A DNA stretch of 64,000 nucleotides from DASUPK01 sp963743575 (GTDB lineage Bacteria; Actinomycetota; Thermoleophilia; Solirubrobacterales; 70-9). Position numbers and translations under genes: made by a program. Under the pieces are notes generated by a model. That model had not been told where the DNA came from and did no database searches. It worked only from the letters and a program-made list of their open reading frames with translations. The DNA is taken from assembly GCA_963743575.1 (NCBI GenBank), contig CAVUQC010000002.1:124001-188000 (forward strand). Reading direction: 5' to 3'. Every line of letters begins with the position of its first letter. Position 1 is the stretch's first letter. Positions 50,328 to 58,669 of the stretch are shown here, in pieces.

Positions 50328-51467
50328 TCACCCGGTTGCGTCGCGAATGAATTCCGCCGCTCGTGAGCTCTCGGTTTCGAGAGTGTGGGCACCCACGACC
50401 GCGAGGCCCCGCCCCACGAGCTCCCTGCGGACTGCCGCGTCGCGCCCGACAAGGGCCAGCCCCTCCGCGATCCCCTGTGGGTTCCCGGGGGCCACCAGGA
50501 TCGCTGCGTCTCCGACGGCCTCCCGGATCCCTCCGACGTCTGTGGCGATCACCGGCAGCCTCGCCGCGAATGCCTCGTAGAGGATCTGAGGGAGGCCCTC
50601 GGTCCAGGTGACATGCGCGAGCGCGTGGGCCTCGCGGTACGCCTCAGCCAGCCCGGCGTCGTGCGGGACGTAGCCGCGGAATTCGACCGCGTCAGCCACT
50701 CCAAGGTCGCGAACGCGCTCCTCGAGAGCCCCGCGCAGATCGCCCTCCCCGCACACGACGAGGCGCCAGCGCTGATCGAGTCGGCGGAGCGCTGCGATCA
50801 CGTCGGCGAGTCCGAGCGGGTTCTTCTCCGACTCGAGGCGGCCGACACTGAGGGCGACAAGATCGCCGGAGTAGTCACGGGTGTTCCTGTCGGAGATGTC
50901 GCTCGACCGGATCAGCGAGATCGAGACGTCGAGGAGCGAGCGGCTGCGGGCGTACTGCCGCGCCAGGGCGGGGCCGACGACGATCGTCGGCCACCGCCGG
51001 GCAAGGGCCTTGAAGCAGCGGTCCATCCCCCATGCCAGCGCGATGCGCAGGCTGCTCCCGGGGTGCCGGTTCCGAATGTATGCAACTGAGTCCTGTCGGA
51101 CGCCGAGGATCACCCTCCGTCGCCGCAGGCGCGCCATCAAGGCGAAGGGGAAGGCGAGCGGATGCGGCCCGAAGATCCAGATGCTGTCCAGCTCGTCGAG
51201 CGCGCGCCAAAACGGGCGCAGCGAGCCGAGCATGCCGCGGATTGCAAGGCGAGTATGGGAGAGGCTGGGGTAGTGGGGGAGCGGAACGAAGTCGACGTCG
51301 CCAAGGGGATACCGGGAGAGGCCGTCGGGAGCGAGCTTCCCGATTACCGTCACTCTGTCGAGCCCGTGGGCGAGCTCGGCGATGAAGATCGCGAACGCGC
51401 GCTCGGCGTAGGGCCGCCCGCCCTTCAGGGAGTAGGAGTAGTCCGTATAGACGCCCAAGCGCGGCAC
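50328..51467 (-). CDS. GT4 glycosyltransferase
   Basis: About 379 residues from GTG 51467. Family blocks are RLGVYTDYSYSLKGGRPYAERAF (core YTDYSYSLKGG), IWIFGPHPLAFPFALM, VALSVGRLESEKNPLGLADV, VCGEGDLRGALEERV and the donor site WTEGLPQILYEAFAARLPVIATDVGG. The frame is open to 51593, and ATG 51530 would overlap the divergent gene's start. GTG 51467 is preferred because the family sequence starts there and TATCCT lies six bases upstream on this strand (51474-51479). It adds one sugar to the repeat unit; which one is unknown. Confidence 0.85.
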   Translation of the reverse strand: MPRLGVYTDYSYSLKGGRPYAERAFAIFIAELAHGLDRVTVIGKLAPDGLSRYPLGDVDFVPLPHYPSLSHTRLAIRGMLGSLRPFWRALDELDSIWIFGPHPLAFPFALMARLRRRRVILGVRQDSVAYIRNRHPGSSLRIALAWGMDRCFKALARRWPTIVVGPALARQYARSRSLLDVSISLIRSSDISDRNTRDYSGDLVALSVGRLESEKNPLGLADVIAALRRLDQRWRLVVCGEGDLRGALEERVRDLGVADAVEFRGYVPHDAGLAEAYREAHALAHVTWTEGLPQILYEAFAARLPVIATDVGGIREAVGDAAILVAPGNPQGIAEGLALVGRDAAVRRELVGRGLAVVGAHTLETESSRAAEFIRDATG

Positions 51468-51528
51468 GCGGCGAGGATATTCGGCTTCCCCGGCGTCACC
51501 ATCGCTTCCTTCGGATAGCTTGACCTGC

Positions 51529-53487
51529 ATGGCGTCCCAGGAAGGGCGGGCGAGTTGGTCGGCGGCCGTGGGTGCCGCGATCCCTCTGGCCATCTTCGGC
51601 GCGGTCCTGGTCTGGTGGGGGTGGAAGAGCGGCGGCTACTTCGAGGTCACCTTCCTGCCCGGCACGATGATCCTGTTGGGCCTGGCGGCGGTGTTGCTGT
51701 TGTTTGCGCCGGCGCCGGCCGCCCTGCGCGGTGCCGCTTTGGTGAGTTTCATCGCGCTGGTGGGCGTGGCCGCCTGGACCCTGATCTCGGGGATCTGGTC
51801 GCCGGTCCCCGCCGTCGCGTTCTCGGATTTTCAGCGCGCTCTGGCGTACGTAGCCGCCTTCGTGATCGGGGTGTGGTCCTGTCTCCTGCTCGGCCGGCGC
51901 ATACTGCTTGGACTGAGCCCACTCGCGATCGCCGGTGCCCTGCTTGCGTTCGCGACCTTGATCGCCCTCTGGGCCGGCTCGAACTCCAGGGATTTCTTCG
52001 AGACGGATGCAACCCTTCGCTACCCGATCGGCTATCGAAACGCGGAAGCAGCCTTCTTTTTGATGGCGATGTTGCCGGCGGTCGTTCTCTGTGCCTCGCG
52101 CGAGCTGCCGTGGCAGGCACGCGGCATCCTGCTCGGGTCGTCGACGCTCATGATCGAGCTGGCGATCCTGGCCCAGAGCCGCGCATCGGTATTTGCTCTC
52201 TTGTTCGGGATCGCGGTGCTGGTCGCTGTCCATCCCGACAGACTGCGCGTGCTCGGCTGGCTCGCTCTCGCTGCGGTCCCCGCTGTCATCGCCCTGCCCT
52301 GGTTGCTTGACGTCTTTCAACTCGACGCGGGCAACTCCGCCGCCGAGATCCACCCGCTCCATCGCGCCTGTGAGGCAATGGCGCTCACCACTGCGCTGAG
52401 TATCGCGGTGGGCCTCGGCGGTGCGCGGCTCGGCTCCCGATTCACGCTCTCCGACCGTACGAGGACCTGGATTTCCCGCGGGCTCCTCGGGCTGCTCGTT
52501 GCGATCCTGCTGTTCGGGCTGGTGGCGCTGTTCCGCAGCGACGGTGGGCCGGGGGGGTTCATCAGCCGGAGGGTCGACCAGATCTCGGCGGGAACGCCGA
52601 ACCTGGAGAGCCAGGGGAGTCGCTTCGGCCTCAACGTCGGCTCAAGTCGCGGCGATATCTGGCGGGTCGCGCTCGGCGACTTCGACAGGCATCCGCTCGA
52701 CGGGGGCGGGGCCGGGAGCTATCGGGCGAGCTATGCCCTGCATGGAAAGCCCGGGGTCCAACCCGAGGACCCCCACAGCATCGAGTTGCTGATGCTGTCT
52801 GAGTTGGGTATCCCCGGCGGGCTGCTCATGCTGGTCTTCATCGCAGGAGGAGTCGTCGCGATCGTGAGGACGCGTCGGCTGGGCCCGGAGGAGGCGACCC
52901 TCGCTGCTGGTGTGCTCGCCTTGGGCGCCTACTGGCTCGCCCACGCATCGGTGGACTGGTTCTGGTCATACGCGGCGATCACGCTGCCCGTTCCCTTCGC
53001 CATCGGAGCCGCCGCAGCACCGGCCCTGCGACGGGAGGCGACGGGCGAGCGGACCCCCGTTCGAACCGGCCGGACCCCACTTCGAACAGGCCTGGCCGCG
53101 GTCGCGGTGGTCTTGGCGCTGACGATGCTGCCCTTCTTCCTCAGCGAGCGCGATACGAATCATGCGATCCGGACCTGGCCAGCGGACCTTGCCGGCGCCT
53201 ACTCGGATCTGGACAACGCGGCTGACCTCAACCCGTGGAGCAGCCGCGCCCTGGAGGCCAAGGCCGGCATTGCCATTGCAAACGGTGACAGTCAGCTTGC
53301 ACTGGCCGCCATCGACGAGGGGGTCAAGCGGACCCCAGGCGATTGGCTCCTCTACTACCTGCGCGCCCAGGCACAAGGCAGGACCGATCTGGCTGCGGCC
53401 AGGCAGTCAATCGCCCGTGCCAAGCAGCTCAGCCCGCACGACCCCGAAATCGACGACTTGGCCGGCAAGCTGGGCTCAGCAAAATGA
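51529..53487 (+). CDS. O-antigen ligase/polymerase family protein 2 with TPR-like tail
   Basis: About 652 residues. Some ten membrane helices come first (ASWSAAVGAAIPLAIFGAVLVWWG is the first). A large loop follows with SSRGDIWRVALGDFDRHPLDGGGAGSYR (core HPLDGGGAGSYR) and EDPHSIELLMLSELGIPGG, the Wzy_C/WaaL pattern. The last 110 residues form a soluble TPR-like helical repeat (DNAADLNPWSSRALEAKAG and LAAIDEGVKRTPGDW). The presence of two such proteins suggests one polymerase and one ligase that attaches glycan to another carrier. TAGCTT ends seven bases before ATG 51529, consistent with a leaderless start. Confidence 0.88.
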   Translation: MASQEGRASWSAAVGAAIPLAIFGAVLVWWGWKSGGYFEVTFLPGTMILLGLAAVLLLFAPAPAALRGAALVSFIALVGVAAWTLISGIWSPVPAVAFSDFQRALAYVAAFVIGVWSCLLLGRRILLGLSPLAIAGALLAFATLIALWAGSNSRDFFETDATLRYPIGYRNAEAAFFLMAMLPAVVLCASRELPWQARGILLGSSTLMIELAILAQSRASVFALLFGIAVLVAVHPDRLRVLGWLALAAVPAVIALPWLLDVFQLDAGNSAAEIHPLHRACEAMALTTALSIAVGLGGARLGSRFTLSDRTRTWISRGLLGLLVAILLFGLVALFRSDGGPGGFISRRVDQISAGTPNLESQGSRFGLNVGSSRGDIWRVALGDFDRHPLDGGGAGSYRASYALHGKPGVQPEDPHSIELLMLSELGIPGGLLMLVFIAGGVVAIVRTRRLGPEEATLAAGVLALGAYWLAHASVDWFWSYAAITLPVPFAIGAAAAPALRREATGERTPVRTGRTPLRTGLAAVAVVLALTMLPFFLSERDTNHAIRTWPADLAGAYSDLDNAADLNPWSSRALEAKAGIAIANGDSQLALAAIDEGVKRTPGDWLLYYLRAQAQGRTDLAAARQSIARAKQLSPHDPEIDDLAGKLGSAK

Positions 53488-53683
53488 GGGGACATTGGTC
53501 CACTCCAGGCAACGGGGATCAGAATTGCGGGTTATTGCGGATTCCAATGCCGGAATTCGCTCGTAAGATGCATCGCGAATAGGGAGTCAACCCCGGCCCA
53601 GGTGGGAAACTCGGCTTCTTTTACGAGGCTGACCGGGAGGCTCTTCAAGCCCGATGCTCCCTTTGCCGATAAGGATGAGAATC

Positions 53684-54025
53684 ATGCGAAAGTTCACGCT
53701 CAAGCGACTCGGGGGCATCGCCCTTCTCGCGGTAGTTGCTGCGGTTGCGATCGCTCCGGCGACGGCCTTGGCGCAGGATGCACTGTCCAATCCCTCGGCC
53801 TCCCAGTACGAGCCCGCGTCTCAGGTTCAGGGCACGAATACAACGGGTGGGGGTTCTGCGGCCAAGCCAGCAGTAGCCGAGAACACCTCGGGACTGAATG
53901 GGAACGTCGGTTCCCTGCCGTTCACTGGTATGGACGTGATGGTCCTGGCGATCGTGGCAGCTGCGCTGGTCGGTACAGGCGTCGCGCTGCGCAGGCTGTC
54001 CGCACCCAAGGCACCCAAGGCGTAA
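53684..54025 (+). CDS. Tiny LPFTG-anchored surface protein 1
   Basis: 113 residues from ATG 53684, chosen because AAGGA lies eight bases upstream. A signal peptide (LGGIALLAVVAAVAIAPATALA) is followed by AQDALSNPSASQYEP and about 45 residues rich in Ser, Thr, Gly and Asn. The sorting signal is LPFTG, followed by a hydrophobic stretch and RRLSAPKAPKA. A sortase would cut between T and G and attach the protein to the wall. The mature form is only about 65 residues. It is paralogous to the gene at 55647, and the two flank the initiating sugar transferase. Confidence 0.85.
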   Translation: MRKFTLKRLGGIALLAVVAAVAIAPATALAQDALSNPSASQYEPASQVQGTNTTGGGSAAKPAVAENTSGLNGNVGSLPFTGMDVMVLAIVAAALVGTGVALRRLSAPKAPKA

Positions 54026-54038
54026 CCCAGGGAAACAT

Positions 54039-55526
54039 GTGGTGACCGCTGCCTCCGACCCAGTACGTGAGGTGTCACAGGCACGCGGGAATTTCCCCTA
54101 CCTGAGTGGGATGAGCGCGCAGCGTCAGGTTGAATTCCTGACGTTGCGTGTTGCGCCGGCTCTCACAGGGGGTTTGATCGCCTACCAGCACCTCTCCTCC
54201 GAGTGGGTGGCGGTGTTGGTTTTCGTGTGCATGTTCGCCGCGGTCATGCTCCTGCGGCGCCCGCGCTACCCACTGCATCTGATTCCACTGGCGTCGGCCA
54301 TCGTCTACCTGCTCGCGCCTCCGATCGGGGCGCTCGTGGCGGTCTGGATCTCCATCTCGGATGGCTCGTCGAGCGTCGTCACCCTGCGACATATGGTGGC
54401 GCCCGTGCTCGGTGCCTGGATCGTCACGGGCATGGGAGCGTTGATCACTCATCGCTTCCGCAACGAGCGCGAAGTGCGGGTCGCCGTGATCGGATCGCAC
54501 GAATTCGCTAGAGGGCTGCGGGCTGAGCTCGAGGCGGTTGGAGTTAAGGGCTATGAGGTGGTTGGTTGCATCGATCCGAAGGGCTCCTGCGACACCGCGA
54601 TCACGGCGGGCGTCCGTTGCCTCGGCTCCCTGGTGTTATTGCGCGGGACGGTTCTCGACAACGCGATCGAGCTCCTGGTGCTCGGGCCGCTCAGCGCTAC
54701 CGAGGGCGAGGACGCAATCAACCGCGGGACATCCCGGCTGGAGGTCTTCGAGGAGGTCGCGGATGCTTGCCTCGACCTGCCGGTGTCCCTGATCGAATCG
54801 GGGCAGTTCTACGAGAAGCTGTTTGGTCATGTCCCGCTCGGAACCACCACATCGGCCTGGTTCCAATACATGCTCCACCCGGAGTACAAGCGAAGCTGGC
54901 CATTCTCCAAGCGGGTCTTCGATCTCGTCCTTGGCGCGAGTATGGCGATCGTCGCTGCACCCCTGGTGGCCATCGCCGCGATCGCGATCAAGCTTGACGA
55001 TCGCGGCCCGATCTTCTATCGGCAAACCCGAGTCGGCGAGGGCGGTCGCGAGTTCGAGCTGCTCAAGATGCGGACGCTGCACGCGGACGCCGATGACGAT
55101 CCTCGTCCGGCTGACGAAAAGGTGACCTCCGTCGGCCGCACCCTGCAGAGGCTGCATATCAACGAGCTTCCGCAGATCTGGCAGGTGCTCAAGGGCGACA
55201 TGAGTCTGGTCGGCCCGCGTCCCGAGGTGCCTGATGTCGTCAACTCACTCGAGGGTGAATTCAACTACTACGACCGTCGCAGCCTGTTGAAGCCGGGAAT
55301 TACCGGCTGGGCGACGGTCCGATGCGGCTACTCGGGGACCCCCATCGGGGAGGCCTGGAAGCTCTGCCACGATCTCTACTATCTGAAGCAACGCTCCCTC
55401 TTCTTCGACCTGTTGATCCTGATGGAGACTGTGAGCGCGATCTTCGTGCCGGAGCCGATCAACCGCCCGGACGAGCGCTTTATCGTCGCCTACCGTTCGG
55501 ACTCGCCGTCGTCCACCACGGCATAA
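54039..55526 (+). CDS. Polyprenyl-phosphate sugar-1-phosphate transferase (WbaP/CpsE type)
   Basis: A 495-residue membrane enzyme that starts a repeat unit by moving a sugar phosphate from a nucleotide sugar to undecaprenyl phosphate. Four to five N-terminal helices and a CoA-binding-like middle domain precede the catalytic part. The latter includes KRVFDLVLGASMAIVAAPLV, GPIFYRQTRVGEGGREFELLKMRTL (core RQTRVGEGG), LHINELPQIWQVLKGDMSLVGPRPEVP (core NELPQIWQVL and VGPRPE) and LLKPGITGWATVRCGY. The start may be GTG 54039 or 54042, both with AGGGA upstream. It lies 13 bases after the first LPFTG gene. Confidence 0.93.
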   Translation: MVTAASDPVREVSQARGNFPYLSGMSAQRQVEFLTLRVAPALTGGLIAYQHLSSEWVAVLVFVCMFAAVMLLRRPRYPLHLIPLASAIVYLLAPPIGALVAVWISISDGSSSVVTLRHMVAPVLGAWIVTGMGALITHRFRNEREVRVAVIGSHEFARGLRAELEAVGVKGYEVVGCIDPKGSCDTAITAGVRCLGSLVLLRGTVLDNAIELLVLGPLSATEGEDAINRGTSRLEVFEEVADACLDLPVSLIESGQFYEKLFGHVPLGTTTSAWFQYMLHPEYKRSWPFSKRVFDLVLGASMAIVAAPLVAIAAIAIKLDDRGPIFYRQTRVGEGGREFELLKMRTLHADADDDPRPADEKVTSVGRTLQRLHINELPQIWQVLKGDMSLVGPRPEVPDVVNSLEGEFNYYDRRSLLKPGITGWATVRCGYSGTPIGEAWKLCHDLYYLKQRSLFFDLLILMETVSAIFVPEPINRPDERFIVAYRSDSPSSTTA

Positions 55527-55646
55527 GCAGCGCTTTCCGGGCGTATACCTAGTATTATGGACGCAGGGCTTGGGGGGCTTGCGTTCGGTCGCCGGCGCAT
55601 TGCCTAGTCCAGAGAAAAATCGATTCGAGACTGACGGGAGAGACTG

Positions 55647-55985
55647 ATGTTCAAGATCAAGGGTTCGCACCTGCGCATCGCGCTTGCCGTAACGGTCTGC
55701 GCGGCTCTACTGGTGGCACCGGCTATCGCCTCCGCACAGGACGCTCTGTCCAATCCGACTGCATCCCAGTACGAGCCTCAGTCCCAGGTGCAGGGGACGA
55801 GCACCAACGGATCGGCGGCGAACAGCAGCACCGCCAGCCCGGTAGCCACGGCGACGGACGGCGCCAGCGGCGCTCTGCCGTTCACGGGGATTGACCTGGC
55901 GCTGGTGGCCGGGGTCGCCCTGACCATGGTCGCCGCCGGTTTGGGCCTGCGCAGGCTGTCCGCTCCGCGCAGGCCAGGCGTCTAA
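55647..55985 (+). CDS. Tiny LPFTG-anchored surface protein 2
   Basis: 112 residues: a signal peptide (LRIALAVTVCAALLVAPAIASA), then AQDALSNPTASQYEPQSQVQGTS, nearly the same as in surface protein 1, a Ser/Thr/Ala-rich spacer, LPFTG and a hydrophobic tail ending in RRLSAPRRPGV. The strict conservation of the short DALSN-x-x-ASQYEP segment right after the signal cleavage site marks it as the functional part. GGGAGAG lies upstream of ATG 55647. A sortase gene follows on the opposite strand. Confidence 0.85.
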   Translation: MFKIKGSHLRIALAVTVCAALLVAPAIASAQDALSNPTASQYEPQSQVQGTSTNGSAANSSTASPVATATDGASGALPFTGIDLALVAGVALTMVAAGLGLRRLSAPRRPGV

Positions 55986-56081
55986 CTCAAAGTGTCGCGG
56001 TAGCCGAGAGGGAACGAATGGTCCCGCCTCGAACTAGGCGGGCATTTCCAGATTCGGTTCTGATTTGCCGCGAGAGTATGT

Positions 56082-56780
56082 CTACGGCGCGCGCCAGCGA
56101 CCGTTGCCGGTGATGGCGAACGTGTCGATCCTGGTGAGCTTGGCGAAGATCGCGTAGCGCTGGGCTGCGCTGTAGGGCGGGTGACAGGCGGTCAGCACGA
56201 GCTGTGGGTAGCCCACGGGTTTGATGATCCCCACATCGCTCGGATCAACGATCAGATGTCTCTGGACCGTGTAGGTGAAGGCGGCGTAGGGCATCTCGAC
56301 CCGGATCTCGTCGCCGTTCTGGATGTCGTCGATGTGTCGGAACGGGGCCAGATAGGTCGTCCGGTGTCCCGCGATCGCGACGGTGCCCGGCTGCCCCGGG
56401 AGCGGCGTGTTCCGGTAGTGCCCCGGACCCTTCTCCAGCGACGCGGTGTCGGTCCCCTGAATCACGACGATGTTGAGACCGATTCGGTCGATCTTGATTC
56501 GCCCGATCGCGTGGCCCTCCTGGAGGTGGGGCTCGAAGCGGTCGGCCAGGACCCTAGCCTTGGCGGCGCTCCCGCGGACATCCCTGATCGCCACCAGGTC
56601 GGCGGCGGTCGGGTATTGCGATTCGAGCTGGTTCAGCTGGCTCGCCGCCTGCCCCTGCTTGATCGAGCCATAGGCAGCCGAAAGCGGTTCCTGCCAGACC
56701 AGGGTGAGTCCCGCGTCCGCGAGGACCACGACCCCGGCCGTGATCAGCATGATCGAGCCGATATGAAGGAGGCGCCTCAT
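56082..56780 (-). CDS. Sortase (class E/D-like transpeptidase)
   Basis: About 232 residues from ATG 56780. An N-terminal membrane anchor (IGSIMLITAGVVVLADAGLTLV) and a linker lead to the sortase beta-barrel. GRIKIDRIGLNIVVIQGTD starts it, the catalytic His is in VAIAGHRTTYLAPF, the Cys in LVLTACHPPYSAAQRYAIFAK, and the Arg in the same block (AQRYAIF). It should anchor the two LPFTG proteins encoded just downstream of its 3' end on the opposite strand. The frame is open to 57128, but that extension lacks family similarity. Confidence 0.9.
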   Translation of the reverse strand: MRRLLHIGSIMLITAGVVVLADAGLTLVWQEPLSAAYGSIKQGQAASQLNQLESQYPTAADLVAIRDVRGSAAKARVLADRFEPHLQEGHAIGRIKIDRIGLNIVVIQGTDTASLEKGPGHYRNTPLPGQPGTVAIAGHRTTYLAPFRHIDDIQNGDEIRVEMPYAAFTYTVQRHLIVDPSDVGIIKPVGYPQLVLTACHPPYSAAQRYAIFAKLTRIDTFAITGNGRWRAP

Positions 56781-56858
56781 GACGGAATTCTCGCATCGTT
56801 GGCTAAACGAACCGCACGCGACGGGGATTCCGGGCGCGCGACCAAGTAGGTTGGCCGA

Positions 56859-57842
56859 GTGGGTGACCCTGGGGTGGAAAAGCTCAGCAGGAGGGGTCTC
56901 TCGGCGTTCCTCGCCGAGCATGAGGACTGCGGCGGGGGTTTCGAGGTCCAGCGCCGCGAGGGTTCCAACGGCTCGCTGGTTCGAGTCATCTGCGGCGGGT
57001 GCAGGCAGTCGATCGAGTATCCAGCCGCGTCCGATGAGGAGCTGATCGTCGACCAGCCGGCGTCCCGAAGCGCGTCGCAACGTACGCCGAGGAAGAAGCG
57101 CGCGGCAAGGGGACCGCTGGCGAATCACGAGACCGCCTCCGCCGTCGGCGCGGCGCCGACGAAGCAGGGCGAGCCCCGGCGAAGAGATCCTGGATCAGGC
57201 TCGATCAACTGGCGCAGCTGGCTCCCCGGCCTGATTGCAGGGCTGATCGGCAGCGCGCTCGTCCTGATCGTCCTCGCGATCGCTTCCGGCGGCGGCGGTT
57301 CCGACCACGCATCGACTCCAGCCGACCAGTCGGCCAACTCGAGCACTCCCGCCGCGCCGCCGGCAAGCGCGCCGACTCCCACCTCTCCCGCGCCATCGGC
57401 CAAGCGGAAATCGAAGCCGTCGCGTGAGGCGACCAGGCTCGACCAGCGGCGGCTCGCCGACCGGGTCTCAATCGGTGTTCCCAGAGGCTGGAGCGCCGGA
57501 GTGGATGGAGGAGCCGTGACGCTGTTGGCAGGGAACGGAAGGGCCGAGGTGCAGGTTTACTACGAGCAGGGAGCGAGGTCGGATACCGAGCTCGCAAATG
57601 CCTCAAAGGCCTTCCTCCTTCAGCGACATCCCGGCGCCCATGTCGCGGCCGTCGGACGCACCGAAACCGGGGGCAGGCAGGCGAGAACGGTTCGGGTCAG
57701 ATATGCGGGCGGGACGGAGTCGGCCACAGTCCTCGTGGCCGGTGGCTACAGCTATCTGGTCCTCACGCGACTCGGCAAACCGTCCTCGCGCGAGGCGAGA
57801 CAGACCACGGACGCGGTGGCGATGAGCTTCAGGCCGGTATGA
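56859..57842 (+). CDS. Membrane-anchored protein with Cys-rich N-terminus
   Basis: 327 residues, not a recognised family. The N-terminal cytoplasmic part carries a possible zinc site (HEDCGGGF and VICGGCRQSIEY). A basic linker, one membrane helix (LPGLIAGLIGSALVLIVLAIA) and a Ser/Thr/Pro-rich spacer precede a C-terminal outer domain of about 130 residues (DRVSIGVPRGWSAGVDGGAVTLL to TTDAVAMSFRPV), which looks like a small alpha/beta lipoprotein-type domain. It is divergent from the sortase, with 78 bases between the starts. The start GTG 56859 is uncertain. Confidence 0.7.
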   Translation: MGDPGVEKLSRRGLSAFLAEHEDCGGGFEVQRREGSNGSLVRVICGGCRQSIEYPAASDEELIVDQPASRSASQRTPRKKRAARGPLANHETASAVGAAPTKQGEPRRRDPGSGSINWRSWLPGLIAGLIGSALVLIVLAIASGGGGSDHASTPADQSANSSTPAAPPASAPTPTSPAPSAKRKSKPSREATRLDQRRLADRVSIGVPRGWSAGVDGGAVTLLAGNGRAEVQVYYEQGARSDTELANASKAFLLQRHPGAHVAAVGRTETGGRQARTVRVRYAGGTESATVLVAGGYSYLVLTRLGKPSSREARQTTDAVAMSFRPV

Positions 57843-57913
57843 GCGACCACCCTCGGTCCGCTGTCGATGTGTCCACCGGCGCGTCGCACCGCTAGGTCTG
57901 CGACAAATTGCGG

Positions 57914-58240
57914 ATGTCAGCGTCGGTTGGCAACCGTACGATCCGAGACTCAACCCGGCGGCTTCAGATGCCGATGGTCAAGGAAATGTCTAGGCAGGGA
58001 AATTCCCACTTTCCGGAGCGCGTGGAGCACGCCGTCACGGCGGCCGAGAAGCTGGCCGACGAGATAGGTGACGGGTCCGTCCGTTCCGGAGACATCACCT
58101 CCTCGCCGGAGTACCAGGAGATCGTTCGCCTCAAGGTCATTCTCGAAACCGAGACCTCGCGGCAGCTCGCCGAGACGGCTCACGTCAGTGCCGAGCTCGA
58201 GAGGTCGACCTTGGCCGAGGCCGTGAAGGCCCATCGATGA
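57914..58240 (+). CDS. Conserved-looking hypothetical protein
   Basis: About 108 residues, mostly helical and acidic, no signal peptide. The likely core is VEHAVTAAEKLADEIGDGSVRSGDITSSPEYQE and LETETSRQLAETAHVSAELERSTLAEAV, which reads as two amphipathic helices. The true start may be ATG 57968 or 57974. It overlaps the next gene by four bases (ATGA), so the two are probably expressed together. Function not recognised. Confidence 0.55.
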   Translation: MSASVGNRTIRDSTRRLQMPMVKEMSRQGNSHFPERVEHAVTAAEKLADEIGDGSVRSGDITSSPEYQEIVRLKVILETETSRQLAETAHVSAELERSTLAEAVKAHR

Positions 58241-58650
58241 CCCAGAACGGACATGGCAAGGCCGAGGGCCAGCTGTCGGATGACCTGATCGAGAAGGCCC
58301 GAGCGATCGCCAGCCGGTCGGATGAGCTCATCGAGATCCTCGAGGATGCCCGGCAGCGGCTGTTGGAGTCAGACCCTGAACGGGAGGTGGCCAAGGGGCG
58401 CAAGTCAGGACCGAAGCGGCGGTTCAAGCCCGCGCCCGATGCAAGGGCCCCCGGCGATTCGAAGTCGGCAGCGTCCAAGGGCGCCTCGAAGGCACAGGTG
58501 AAATCCGAGGCCGAGCTCTCAGACGGCCTCCGGCTGCTCACCACGCAGATGTCCGCCGGAGGCGCCGATAGGCGGGAGATCGCTGAGTGTCTTCGCAGGG
58601 ACTTCGCGATCGAGGACCCCGACCAGATCCTGAAGAGCATGGGCCTCTAG
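58237..58650 (+). CDS. Hypothetical protein with helical N- and C-terminal parts
   Basis: 137 residues. The N-terminal helix (LIEKARAIASRSDELIEILEDARQRLL) may be a coiled coil. A basic, Lys/Ala/Pro-rich linker follows, then a C-terminal helical segment (LRLLTTQMSAGGADRREIAECLRRDFAIEDPDQILKSMGL) that looks like a small helix-turn-helix-sized domain. No family is recognised. It is translationally coupled to the gene before it and convergent with the GGDEF gene, whose stop is 20 bases away. Confidence 0.55.
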   Translation: MTQNGHGKAEGQLSDDLIEKARAIASRSDELIEILEDARQRLLESDPEREVAKGRKSGPKRRFKPAPDARAPGDSKSAASKGASKAQVKSEAELSDGLRLLTTQMSAGGADRREIAECLRRDFAIEDPDQILKSMGL

Positions 58651-58669
58651 GGCCCCGCACCGCGCTCGC

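Noticed and set aside
51528..51531. Divergent genes sharing overlapping start codons within CATG
   Set aside because: The minus-strand glycosyltransferase has a better start at GTG 51467, where the family sequence begins and a TATCCT box precedes it. The overlap is then not needed.
53488..53683. Structured leader or riboswitch before the first LPFTG gene
   Set aside because: The gap has short GC stems and a GGATGAG stretch, but I could not match it to c-di-GMP, cobalamin or other known leader consensus elements.
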